Shown in pieces: positions 42,612-50,404 of a DNA stretch of 64,000 bases. The stretch is from positions 496,001 to 560,000 of the forward strand of contig NZ_NOKT01000001.1 in assembly GCF_002237655.1 (NCBI RefSeq). Direction: 5' to 3'. Made by a program: the position numbers and the translations under genes. Under the pieces are notes generated by a model, which was not told the DNA's origin, made no database searches, and saw nothing but the letters and a program-made list of their open reading frames with translations. The stretch is from Streptomyces sp. XY006 (lineage in GTDB: Bacteria; Actinomycetota; Actinomycetes; Streptomycetales; Streptomycetaceae). Each line of letters begins with the position of its first letter. Position 1 is the first letter of the stretch.

Positions 42612-43217
42612 ATGCGCAAGATCATCGTTTGCACGTTCCTGTCGCTGGACGGCGTCATGCAGGCACCGGGCGGCCCGGACGAGGACCCCGAGAGCGGCTT
42701 CGAGCACGGCGGCTGGCAGAAGCCGGTCTCCGACGACGAGGTGGGCGCGGCCATCGCCGGCTGGTACGAGCCCGCCGACGCGATGCTGCTCGGCCGCAAG
42801 ACGTACGACATCTTCGCGGCGTACTGGCCGACCGCCGACCCGGACAACCCGTTCACCGAGCGCATGAACAGCATGCGCAAGTACGTGGCGTCCCGGACCC
42901 TGACCTCCCTGGAGTGGGAGAACTCCACGCTGCTGCAGGGCGACGTCGCCGACGCCGTGCGCGAGCTGAAGGCATCCGAGGGCGGCGACATCAACGTCGT
43001 CGGCAGCGGCGACCTCGCCCAGACGCTCATGCGGCACGACCTGGTCGACGAGTACCGGCTGACCATCCATCCGGTGATCATCGGCACCGGCAAGCGACTC
43101 TTCGCCGACGGAGCGGTCCCCACGGCTCTGGAACCGGTCAGCGTCTCGACGACGAAGAGCGGCACGGTCGTCGGCGTCTACCGCCCGGCCGGCAAGCCCG
43201 GCTACGACAGCTACTAG
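42612..43217 (+). CDS. Dihydrofolate reductase family (RibD C-terminal-like) protein
   Basis: A 201-residue protein of the YyaP/RibD-C-like group: KIIVCTFLSLDGVMQAPGGP, AMLLGRKTYDIFAAYWP, KYVASRTLTSLEWENSTLL, and the nucleotide-binding GGDINVVGSGDLAQTLM with HDLVDEYRLTIHPVIIGTGK. Members bind NADPH; true dihydrofolate reductase activity is not expected since folate-binding residues differ. The substrate is unknown. ATG 42612 follows GAAGGGAG. It stands alone. Confidence 0.87.
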   Translation: MRKIIVCTFLSLDGVMQAPGGPDEDPESGFEHGGWQKPVSDDEVGAAIAGWYEPADAMLLGRKTYDIFAAYWPTADPDNPFTERMNSMRKYVASRTLTSLEWENSTLLQGDVADAVRELKASEGGDINVVGSGDLAQTLMRHDLVDEYRLTIHPVIIGTGKRLFADGAVPTALEPVSVSTTKSGTVVGVYRPAGKPGYDSY

Positions 43218-43238
43218 TTCCGGGATCGGCGACCAGGG

Positions 43239-43964
43239 TCACTCCGTTGTGGGCAGGCACTCGGTGAGTAGGTCGATGACGTCTCGCCAGGCTCGCCGGG
43301 CGTGCTCGGGGTGGTAGCCGACCCCGGGGAGCGTGTTGTGGTCGACCGGTGGGTGATGGAAGGCGTGCAGGGCGCCGCCGTAGACCACGAGGCGCCAGTC
43401 GACGCCCGCGGCCTGCATCTCGGCGGTGAACGCGTCCCGTTGGGCAGGTGGCATGATCGGGTCTTCCGACCCGACCCCGGCCCACACCGGGCAGCGGATG
43501 CGCGCTGCCTCGCCTGGTCGGCCCGTGGTGAGTCCGTTGACTGTCGCGATCGCGCGCAGGCCGACGCCGTCGCGCCCGAGTTCCAGCGCGATCGCGCCCC
43601 CGGTGCCGTAGCCGATGGCGGCGATCCGGTCCGGGTCGGTCCGCGGCTCGGCGCGGAGCACGTCGAGCGCCGCGTGGCCGATGCCTCGCATCCGGTCGGG
43701 GTCGGCGAGCAGCGGCATGCAACGAGCCAGCATCTCCTCAGGGTCGTCCAGATAGCGCCCGCCATGGAGGTCGAAGGCCAGGGCCACGTATCCCAGCTCG
43801 GCGAGCGCATCGGCCCGGCGGCGCTCGACGTCGCTGAGCCCCACCCCCTCGGGCCCGACCAGGACCGCGGGCCGGCGGCCGCCACCGGCCGGGAGCGCTA
43901 GGTGTCCGATCATCGTCAGGTTGTCGGCCGCGTATTCGACCGTGCGCGTGGTAACCGTCGTCAT
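43239..43964 (-). CDS. Dienelactone hydrolase family protein without nucleophile
   Basis: A 241-residue alpha/beta hydrolase: PAVLVGPEGVGLSDVERRRA, YVALAFDLHGGRYLDD, AAIGYGTGGAIALELG, PVWAGVGSEDPIMPPAQRDA (acid) and YGGALHAFHHP (His). In dienelactone hydrolases the nucleophile elbow is GYCFGG; here it is GYGTGG, so the Cys position is Gly. Acid and histidine are kept. It is therefore probably a pseudo-enzyme, or uses another residue. ATG 43964 is preferred, as upstream residues are unrelated. It is divergent from a MerR-type gene. Confidence 0.75.
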   Translation of the reverse strand: MTTVTTRTVEYAADNLTMIGHLALPAGGGRRPAVLVGPEGVGLSDVERRRADALAELGYVALAFDLHGGRYLDDPEEMLARCMPLLADPDRMRGIGHAALDVLRAEPRTDPDRIAAIGYGTGGAIALELGRDGVGLRAIATVNGLTTGRPGEAARIRCPVWAGVGSEDPIMPPAQRDAFTAEMQAAGVDWRLVVYGGALHAFHHPPVDHNTLPGVGYHPEHARRAWRDVIDLLTECLPTTE

Positions 43965-44224
43965 GAGCCTGGACTGTAGTGATCGTCGGGCCCGGTCAGG
44001 CCGGTGCTCTGCTGACGGCAGAAGGCGGATCTCCCCACCCGGACCGAGGTCGCAGACCAAGGCGCCGTTCGCACTGTGTGAGGGCTGCCAGGCCCCGCTG
44101 GAGCAGAAAATCTCCATCGGCCACAGTAGACATTGCCGTGTGTCAGGGCTATGGTTTCTGTTGTAGCCAGAGTCCATGAGGGCGCGGCAGAGACGAATTG
44201 CCGCGCACGCAGGTCAAGCAGTAC

Positions 44225-44252
44225 GCGGCCCCCGGTAGGAGTCGGGGGCCGC
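44225..44252 (+). terminator. Hairpin in leader or terminator
   Basis: GCGGCCCCCG pairs with CGGGGGCCGC around an 8-base loop (10-bp perfect stem). With no gene ending close upstream on the plus strand, it may be an attenuator rather than a simple terminator. Confidence 0.5.
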
Positions 44253-44475
44253 GAGCAGTAGCCGCGTCATGAGTGCAGTCGAGTAACCGAAGGTAAGGAG
44301 CCGAACGCCATCAGGATCGCCCGGGCGAGGACGAGTCCGCCCGGGTACCGCAGGCCCCGGATTGGAAGGTGGTCCCCGGTCACGCATCCGCGATCCCCGC
44401 AGCCCCGCCCTGTCAGGCGGATCCTGCGGACAACGAAGGCCGGCACGGTGTGCCGGTAGATGGTGTTGAAAGCTC

Positions 44476-44507
44476 GGGGCCCGGGTGCCGTACGGCACCC
44501 GGGCCCC
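44476..44507 (+). terminator. 32-base perfect palindrome, possible attenuator
   Basis: The left arm GGGGCCCGGGTGCCGT is exactly complementary to the right arm, so a very stable stem forms 28 bases before the MerR start codon. The ribosome site (AGGAAGAAGAGG) lies just outside it. The position suggests control of transcription read-through or of translation. Confidence 0.6.
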
Positions 44508-44535
44508 CCGATGCGTCCCCAGGAAGAAGAGGTCT

Positions 44536-44901
44536 ATGCCCTCTGCCAGTACCCGCCCCGTCGACAACCTCGACGATGACGACTACCCCGCCTACACGAT
44601 GGGCCGGGCTGCCGAGATGCTCGGCACCACCCCCGCCTTCCTGCGCGCCCTGGGCGATCACCGCCTCATCACCCCCTTGCGCTCCGAAGGCGGTCACCGC
44701 CGGTTCTCCCGCTACCAGCTGCGCGTCGCCGCTCGCGCCCGCGAACTCGTCGACCAGGGAACGCCCATCGAGGCTGCCTGCCGCATCGTCATCCTCGAGG
44801 ACCAGTTGGAAGAGGCCCGACGCATCAACGAGGAACTCCGTGCCCAGAGCCGGGACTCGCAGTCGAGCACCCGGCTGCGGCCTGATGTCCCTCATGCCTG
44901 A
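44536..44901 (+). CDS. Small MerR-family regulator
   Basis: A 121-residue protein. The MerR helix-turn-helix spans about 18-60: [60 protein letters not shown] follows, then a coiled-coil dimer helix [20 protein letters not shown]. There is no effector domain, as in small Streptomyces MerR-like regulators. ATG 44536 follows a strong purine-rich ribosome site. Its leader has two strong hairpins, so expression is likely controlled after initiation. Confidence 0.85.
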   Translation: MPSASTRPVDNLDDDDYPAYTMGRAAEMLGTTPAFLRALGDHRLITPLRSEGGHRRFSRYQLRVAARARELVDQGTPIEAACRIVILEDQLEEARRINEELRAQSRDSQSSTRLRPDVPHA

Positions 44902-45032
44902 ACTGCCGTCGCCCGAAGAGATCGAAACTGCATCGCGCTCCCGGCGGTGGCTGCAAGCGTGACCAGCTCGCCGTCCGGGGCGTCCCCTGGTCGACGCCGA
45001 GAGGCTGCACGGAGGCGTTGACCAGGCGTCGG

Positions 45033-45108
45033 CGCGCCTGGCAGTGCGGTCGAGTCCGTCGTCGACCGGCGCGAGGAAGGTGCCCCACATCTGCCGTTCC
45101 GCCTGGAC
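45033..45108 (-). other. Possible terpene synthase remnant
   Basis: One minus-strand frame reads VQAERQMWGTFLAPVDDGLD followed by RTARRADA. This recalls the terpene synthase at 18854-21010, which has VQAERQ at residues 38-43 and WGAFIALVDDGFDR at 90-103, as if the stretch between had been deleted. The flanks show no homology and there is no start. It may be chance. Confidence 0.25.
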
Positions 45109-45116
45109 CGGGGACC

Positions 45117-45857
45117 TTACGGTTTGTGGGTTACCCAGAGCAGTTCCGACGGCCAACGGTGGGCCCAGTCGGGTGGTTCGGTTTCGTTGTAGCCGTTGGG
45201 TGTTCCGCGTTCGGGCCGCGGCTCGATGAGGTCGTCGATGACGAGACCCGCGCCGCGCAGGACCCTGACCCAGTCGCCGTAGGTGAGCTGATAGCTGGTC
45301 GCGCCGTCGTCTTCGGCGATGGTGTCCAGCCCGAAGTAGTCCTGCTGCAGCGTCGTGGTCACGCGGGCGGCGGCTTCGTCGTAGCACGCTTCGAACCATG
45401 GGCTGGCGACGTTGAACACCAGACGTCCGCCCGGGCGCAAGACGCGTGCGGCCTGCGGGACGGCCAGGTGCGGGGGCGCCCAGCTGAGCCCACCGAAGTC
45501 GCAGAACACCACATCGAAGCTGTCGGCGGCGAAGGGGAGTTGTTCGGCGGCGCCTTGCACCAGCGGGTAGCGGGCTGCTCCCATCGCACTGGCCGCGGCG
45601 GCGAGTTGGGCTTCGGACAGGTCGAGCCCGACCACGGTGGCGCCCTCGGCGGCGAGCGCCCTGGACCACTGGCCGGCGCCGCAGCCGAGTTCGAGGACGC
45701 GCTTGCCGGTGACGTCGCCCAGGGCGTGCAGGTGCGCGTCGGGGATGGAGTACATGCCCCACAGCCGGGGTGCGGCGCCGATGTGCGGGTCGTGCTCGTG
45801 CTGGTAGGCGCTGCTGATCCGGTTCCAGAACCGCCGGTTGGCGGGGATGCTGTTCAC
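45117..45857 (-). CDS. Class I SAM-dependent methyltransferase
   Basis: A 246-residue methyltransferase. Motif I VLELGCGAGQWSRALAAEGA, acidic motif VVGLDLSEAQL, motif II FDVVFCDFGGLSW and motif III RVLRPGGRLVFNVASPW. The N-terminus (NRRFWNRISSAYQHEHDPHI) and C-terminus (PDWAHRWPSELLWVTHKP) match the common UbiE/Methyltransf_11-type actinobacterial enzymes. GTG 45857 is used, since the upstream frame has no family sense. It is divergent from the FAD oxidase gene and could be a tailoring enzyme of the cluster to the right, but nothing proves it. Confidence 0.82.
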   Translation of the reverse strand: MNSIPANRRFWNRISSAYQHEHDPHIGAAPRLWGMYSIPDAHLHALGDVTGKRVLELGCGAGQWSRALAAEGATVVGLDLSEAQLAAAASAMGAARYPLVQGAAEQLPFAADSFDVVFCDFGGLSWAPPHLAVPQAARVLRPGGRLVFNVASPWFEACYDEAAARVTTTLQQDYFGLDTIAEDDGATSYQLTYGDWVRVLRGAGLVIDDLIEPRPERGTPNGYNETEPPDWAHRWPSELLWVTHKP

Positions 45858-46161
45858 GTGCCGACTCCAGCACTGCCTGCCGGGGGCGGTCAACACGACG
45901 AGGGCACTGGCCGTCCTCGCCGCGGTGAGGCCCACGTCCACCCTGACAGGCCGACCGCTAGAGCCCGAACTGCCGGAAAATCGTCGCTCGTTGGCTGGTC
46001 CACACCACCTCACGGCGACCGAGATCGGTGTACCTGACAAATAGCCCGTGGAGTTCCGGACCGTCCCCGCCGGGAGCACGGACGCTGGTGGTGCGGCGAG
46101 CGAACGAGCCCGCCGGACCCCCAGCTCACGAAGCGGGAGCATGACACCGAGTGACGGGAGC
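45858..46161. other. Divergent control region
   Basis: 304 bases between the methyltransferase and the FAD oxidase. GAACTGCCGGAAAATCGTCG near 45967 is relatively AT-rich. A duplicated GTGACGGGAGCATGA/GCGGGAGCATGA precedes the oxidase start. No gene seen. Confidence 0.4.
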
Positions 46162-47748
46162 ATGAACCGAGTGAACAGCACCGTAGCCAACACCCACCCG
46201 GCTCCGGCCACCCCCCAGAGCACGACGCCGCGGCGCCACACCGACGCCATCCCCACCGTGACACCCGAGGACGCGCGCTACCCCGACATGATCAGGGGCC
46301 ACGGCAACAACCGGCATGTGGCCTCTCCCGAGGCGATCCGCCTGCCCTCCACCACCGAGCAGGTCGTTGAAATCGTCCGGGAGGCGGTCCGCGACAACAA
46401 GCGCATCGCGGTCCGCAGCGGCGGCCACTGCTTCGAGAACCTCGTCTTCAACGACGAGACGGAGATCATCGTCGACCTGCGGCTGATGGACCACGTCGGC
46501 TTCGACGACGACCGCGGCGCCTTCGTGGTCGAGCCCGGCGCCACGCTCCTGAAGATCTACGAGACGCTGCACATCGGCTGGGGCGTCACCCTCCCCGGTG
46601 GCGGCTGCTACGCCACGGGTGCCGGCGGTCACTTCTCCGGCGGCGGATACGGCATCCTCTCGCGCAAGCACGGCATCCTCAGCGACCACCTCTACGCCGT
46701 CGAGGTCGTCACCGTCGACGAGCGGGGCGAGGTGCGCGCCGTCGTCGCCACTCGCGACCCGGAGGACCCGAACCACGACCTGGCCTGGGCCGTCGCCGGC
46801 GGAGGAGGCGGCAACTTCGGTGTGGTCACGCGCTTCTGGATGCGCAGCCGCGGCGCCGAGGGCAACCCGGGCGACCTGCTGCCGAAGGCGCCGCCCACCG
46901 TCTTCTCCATCTTCGCGGCCTGGTCGTGGGAGGACATCACCGAAGAGGCCTTCGCGACCTTCATGGCCCGGTACGCCGACTGGTCCAGGACCCACGGCAG
47001 CCTCGACTCGCCCTACATCGACATGGGGCACTGGATCTTCCTGCAGCACGCCGACTCGGGCACCTTCAACTTCGTCGCGCAGATCGACTCGACCGTCCCG
47101 GGCGCCCGCAAGCTGGTGGACGACTTCATCGCGTTCGTGTCCGACGCGCTGGGCGTGCAGCCGCGCGGCGTCGACATCACGGAGCAGCCGTTCCTCAAGG
47201 CCACCGCGCGGACCATGACCGCCGGCGAGACCATCACCAGCCCCAGTCTGCGGACCTCCCACAAGTCGACCTACATGAAGGACGCCTTCCCCGAGCACCA
47301 GGTGCAGACGATCTACCGGTACCTGACGAAGACGGTCAACCCCAACCCGTACAGCTTCCTGGTCATCAACTCCGTCCGCGGACAGATCAGCGCCCTGGAC
47401 GACCACGCCACCGCCGCGACCCACCGGGACGCCCTCTGGCTGGTCTACTTCGAGTCGTACTGGCACAGGGCCGAGGACGACGAGCGGAACGTCACCTGGC
47501 TGCGGTCCTTCTACCAGGACCTCTACGCCGACACGGGCGGCGTCCCGGTGCCGAACGACGTCACCGACGGCTGTTACATCAACTACCCGGACAACGACCT
47601 GAGCGACCCCACGTTCAACCGGTCCGGGGTGTCCTGCCACGAGCTGTACTACAAGGACAACTACCCGCGGCTGCAGCGCGTCAAGGCGAAGTGGGATCCG
47701 CGGAACTTCTTCCGCCACCCCCAGTCGATCGAGCTGCCGGCCAACTGA
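46162..47748 (+). CDS. FAD-linked oxidase (BBE-like) with bicovalent flavin motif
   Basis: A 528-residue VAO/berberine-bridge-type flavoprotein. H89 in RSGGHCFENL and C149 in LPGGGCYATGAGGHFSGGGY are placed to hold FAD through two covalent bonds, as in glucooligosaccharide oxidase and aclacinomycin oxidoreductase. The substrate cap domain spans about 250-470, and the C-terminal BBE motif NYPRLQRVKAKWDPRNFFRH is complete. No signal peptide. Such enzymes oxidise alcohols or sugar hydroxyls in antibiotic biosynthesis, so it may be a tailoring enzyme for the neighbouring cluster. ATG 46162 has GGGAG five bases before it. A terminator follows at 47761-47793. Confidence 0.87.
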   Translation: MNRVNSTVANTHPAPATPQSTTPRRHTDAIPTVTPEDARYPDMIRGHGNNRHVASPEAIRLPSTTEQVVEIVREAVRDNKRIAVRSGGHCFENLVFNDETEIIVDLRLMDHVGFDDDRGAFVVEPGATLLKIYETLHIGWGVTLPGGGCYATGAGGHFSGGGYGILSRKHGILSDHLYAVEVVTVDERGEVRAVVATRDPEDPNHDLAWAVAGGGGGNFGVVTRFWMRSRGAEGNPGDLLPKAPPTVFSIFAAWSWEDITEEAFATFMARYADWSRTHGSLDSPYIDMGHWIFLQHADSGTFNFVAQIDSTVPGARKLVDDFIAFVSDALGVQPRGVDITEQPFLKATARTMTAGETITSPSLRTSHKSTYMKDAFPEHQVQTIYRYLTKTVNPNPYSFLVINSVRGQISALDDHATAATHRDALWLVYFESYWHRAEDDERNVTWLRSFYQDLYADTGGVPVPNDVTDGCYINYPDNDLSDPTFNRSGVSCHELYYKDNYPRLQRVKAKWDPRNFFRHPQSIELPAN

Positions 47749-47760
47749 GCGGTACAGCAC

Positions 47761-47793
47761 GGGCCGGGCGGGCACCACGCACCCGCCCGGCCC
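47761..47793. terminator. Hairpin between convergent genes
   Basis: GGGCCGGGCGGG (47761-47772) pairs with CCCGCCCGGCCC (47782-47793) around a 9-base loop, 12 bases after the oxidase stop. A bidirectional terminator also serving the IS701-like gene is possible. Confidence 0.7.
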
Positions 47794-47844
47794 ACGGCTG
47801 CGCCGCCGCGTGCGCCGCCGAGGGTCGTGCCACTCGCCGGGGAG

Positions 47845-47902
47845 CATCGGCCGCTGCCGGCCCGCCAGCGGGTCATCGGCCGCTGCCGGCCCGCCGGCGG
47901 GT
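47845..47902. repeat. 29-bp tandem duplication
   Basis: Two adjacent 29-bp units, each starting CATCGGCCGCTGCCGGCCCG, differ by one base. They lie in the gap between the oxidase and the IS701-like gene. Confidence 0.75.
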
Positions 47903-47992
47903 GCGTATCGAGTCGTTCACGGCCGTCGTCGCCCTGGTCCGGCCCGTTCCGGCCGCCGTTGCCGTCCTCGCGTTGGCTCAGCCCGGCCCGGC

Positions 47993-49159
47993 TCAGGACG
48001 CCTGCCGCGCCTGTGCGGCCGTCGTTGAGAGCACGGCGACGGTGTGTGCGGCCGAGGCGAGGGTGGTGTGGCGGTGCCAGCCGCCGTAGGAGCGGCCGAC
48101 GTAGTCACGGATGCCCACCCGGCACGTCACCTCGTCGAAGTCGCGGTCGACGCGGCGCGCCGCGTCGCCGAAGCGCAGCACCGAGGCGGCCGGATGGGGC
48201 AGGTCGGTCAGCCACATCTCGGCCGGCCCGCGCCGTCCCGGTTCGTTCACACCGACCAGCGACAGCGGTGCCCCGCCCGGGGCCGCCCCCGGCAGCCGCA
48301 CCCCGACCGCCGCCACCAGCGCGGTCCTGCGGACCGCGGGCAGCGAACGTGAGACGGTCTCCAGGCGGGCCATGGGCCGGAACAGGGCCCGCGCCGCCTG
48401 CATGATCTCCGGAGCGGTCAGCAGGTGCGCGCCGTGCCCGGTCAGCGCGGGATCGTGCACCGTCAACGGCAGGTCGCCGTGGACCCGCACCATGGCCGGG
48501 AAGCCCATGGCGCGCAGGCCGCGCACCGTGGCGGCGGGATCGGCCTCCTCGATGTCGACGACGACCGGCTGCGCCGGCAGCTCCCAGGCGGCCAGGCTCT
48601 CCCGGCAGGCCGTCAGCACACAGTCGCCCAGCGTCTCGGGCCCCACCTCGCACGGGATGGAGGCCTGATTGCGGCGCAGCCCGTCCTTGATCCAGGCTTG
48701 CGGCAGATACAGCCGCCAGCTGAACGGCGCCGTGACGGTGTCGGCGACGCCCCACACGCCCACGGCACGCTGGGCGTTGAGCGCCTGTCCCTCGTCGACC
48801 GAGAAGTACCGGCTGACTCCCACCGAGTGACGCCCCACCTTCGGGATCGTCATCAGGCGCGCGACGTAGGCCTGCGGCGGCGCGAGACGGGTCAGGTACC
48901 CGGCCAGGGACCTGCGCACCGGAATCCAGTCCCAGGTGGAGCTGCAGATGAAGTGATGGAGGCTCTGGCCGGTGCTGCCGCCCTTCAGCGCCGCCATGTT
49001 CCGTATCGACTTACGGCCCCGGGTGGAGAGCAGTCCGTGGACGTACTCCATGCCGCGGCGCCGCTGGTCGCTGCGGCGCAGTGTCGCGAACAGCTCCGTG
49101 CCCAGGTCGTCGAGCGCGTCCCCGAGCACGGCTTCGGGCCGAATGAGAGCAGTACTCAT
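47993..49159 (-). CDS. IS701-like transposase homologue, probably catalytically dead
   Basis: A 388-residue protein with the IS701 DDE-transposase layout: TELFATLRRSDQRRRGMEYV HGLL, then SLHHFICSSTWDWIPVRRSL. Next comes IPKVGRHSVGVSRYFS at 105-120, where active enzymes read DDTGFPKKGxHSVGV. The preceding residues here are AYVARLMT, so the first catalytic Asp pair is missing. A later Asp (VVVDIEEAD) is kept. No terminal inverted repeats frame the gene. Homologues of this type recur in Streptomyces biosynthetic clusters, suggesting a domesticated DNA-binding role. ATG 49159 was chosen. Three 23-bp repeats lie directly upstream. It is divergent from ispH. Confidence 0.75.
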   Translation of the reverse strand: MSTALIRPEAVLGDALDDLGTELFATLRRSDQRRRGMEYVHGLLSTRGRKSIRNMAALKGGSTGQSLHHFICSSTWDWIPVRRSLAGYLTRLAPPQAYVARLMTIPKVGRHSVGVSRYFSVDEGQALNAQRAVGVWGVADTVTAPFSWRLYLPQAWIKDGLRRNQASIPCEVGPETLGDCVLTACRESLAAWELPAQPVVVDIEEADPAATVRGLRAMGFPAMVRVHGDLPLTVHDPALTGHGAHLLTAPEIMQAARALFRPMARLETVSRSLPAVRRTALVAAVGVRLPGAAPGGAPLSLVGVNEPGRRGPAEMWLTDLPHPAASVLRFGDAARRVDRDFDEVTCRVGIRDYVGRSYGGWHRHTTLASAAHTVAVLSTTAAQARQAS

Positions 49160-49180
49160 ATGACTCCTCAGTCGATTCCT

Positions 49181-49249
49181 TTCACGCCGTGCGGACCGCT
49201 CAATTCGCGCCGTGCGGTCGGTTCGATTCACGCCGTGCGGTCGGCTCAA
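49181..49249. repeat. Three 23-bp tandem direct repeats
   Basis: Units at 49181-49203, 49204-49226 and 49227-49249 each contain TTCRCGCCGTGCGG, and follow with no spacers. Copies 1 and 3 are nearly identical; copy 2 has a few changes. They begin 22 bases upstream of the IS701-like start codon and lie between it and the ispH operon. Two helical turns per unit would place bound proteins on one face. They look like iteron-type binding sites. Confidence 0.8.
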
Positions 49250-49426
49250 CATTAGGAATCGGAGGCAGCCGTAATGAATGACAAGGGCCTAGCAAGGTTC
49301 AGCGGTTGGGGCGCCCTCGGTACATGACTGATTCGAGCCCGAGCACCCTGAGACGGTTGACCGGGGACACACCTGAACAGCACAGTCTCCTGCGGGAGTC
49401 GAACCACGCAGCGGAGACGGGTGAAA

Positions 49427-50377
49427 ATGGGACGCACAAAGAAGGTCATCCTCGCGGAACCGCGCAGTTTCTGCGCCGGTGTACGCCGGGCCATATCGAT
49501 TATCGAGCTGGCGTTGCAGCGCCATGGAACTCCGCTTTATGTGCGCAAGGAAATCGTGCACAACCACTATGTGGTGCGGCAGCTGGAACGGCGCGGCGTG
49601 CGGTTCGTGGACTCCGAGGAGGAGGTGCCCGAGGGGGCGGTGTGCGTGTTCTCCGCGCACGGCGTCTCCCCTCAGGTGCGGCACAACGCGCAGGCCCGCC
49701 GGCTGGACGTGATCGACGCCACCTGCCCGCTCGTGTCCAAGGTGCACCAGGAGGCCAAGCGGTTCTCCCGGGAGGGGCGCACGCTGCTGCTGGTGGGCCA
49801 CGCCGGGCACGAGGAGGTCGAGGGGACCTTCGGCCACGCGCCCGACCGCACGGTGATCGTGGAGACCGTGGAGGACGCCGAGCGGCTGGACCTGCCGGCC
49901 GACACCCCGGTGGCCTTCCTCACCCAGACGACGCTGTCGGTGGACGAGACGCGCGACATCATCGAGGTGCTGCGCCGCCGCTTCACCGATCTGCGCGGCC
50001 CGGGAACCGACGACATCTGTTTCGCGAGCCAGAACAGGCAGGACGCCGTCAAACAGGTCGTGCCGCGCTCGGACCTGATGCTCGTGGTCGGCTCCCGGAA
50101 TTCCAGCAATTCACTGCGGATGGTCGAGGTGGCACGGCGGCTCGGTGTTCCCGCCCATCTCGTCCCGGACGTCACGGAATTCGACGAGAGCTGGCTCGAA
50201 GGAGTGTCGGTGGTGGGCCTGAGCGCTGGTGCCAGCGCCCCGGAAATCCTCGTCGACCAGGTTCTGGAAAGGCTCGCAGAATTCGGTTACAGCGATATCG
50301 AGATCGAGCAGGTGGCGCAGGAGGACGTGGTCTTTCATCCGCCGACGCACCTCATCGACACGGCGAAGGCCGGCTGA
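49427..50377 (+). CDS. ispH: 4-hydroxy-3-methylbut-2-enyl diphosphate reductase
   Basis: The last MEP-pathway enzyme, converting HMBPP to IPP and DMAPP with a [4Fe-4S] cluster. The 316-residue product has the three cluster cysteines C16 (RSFCAGV), C100 (DATCPLV) and C198 (DDICFAS), the acid E130 region (GHAGHEEVEGT), the Thr motif FLTQTTLSVDET and the substrate Ser/Asn motif GSRNSSNS. It starts the forward isoprenoid operon, 27 bases before the prenyl synthase gene. A second, housekeeping copy is expected elsewhere in the genome. GTG 49421 is an alternative start two codons earlier. Confidence 0.95.
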   Translation: MGRTKKVILAEPRSFCAGVRRAISIIELALQRHGTPLYVRKEIVHNHYVVRQLERRGVRFVDSEEEVPEGAVCVFSAHGVSPQVRHNAQARRLDVIDATCPLVSKVHQEAKRFSREGRTLLLVGHAGHEEVEGTFGHAPDRTVIVETVEDAERLDLPADTPVAFLTQTTLSVDETRDIIEVLRRRFTDLRGPGTDDICFASQNRQDAVKQVVPRSDLMLVVGSRNSSNSLRMVEVARRLGVPAHLVPDVTEFDESWLEGVSVVGLSAGASAPEILVDQVLERLAEFGYSDIEIEQVAQEDVVFHPPTHLIDTAKAG

Positions 50378-50404
50378 CCGGCCGGACTGGAGAGGGAGCA
50401 ATTG

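Larger units (their letters stand above)
43965..44535. other. Long divergent intergenic region with two strong hairpins
   Basis: 571 bases between divergent starts. It is of lower GC up to 44165. It then contains hairpins at 44225-44252 and 44476-44507, the second directly before the ribosome site of the MerR gene. This suggests a long structured 5' leader for that gene. No tRNA was seen. Confidence 0.5.

Noticed and set aside
44476..44507. tRNA or small structured RNA gene
   Set aside because: It is a simple perfect palindrome without cloverleaf arms or a CCA-type end; a leader hairpin fits better.
47993..49159. A complete, active IS701 insertion sequence
   Set aside because: No terminal inverted repeats or target-site duplication could be found and the first catalytic Asp is missing.
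49181..49249. Three 23-bp repeats as a CRISPR-like array
   Set aside because: Units are adjacent without spacers and not palindromic; there are no cas genes nearby.
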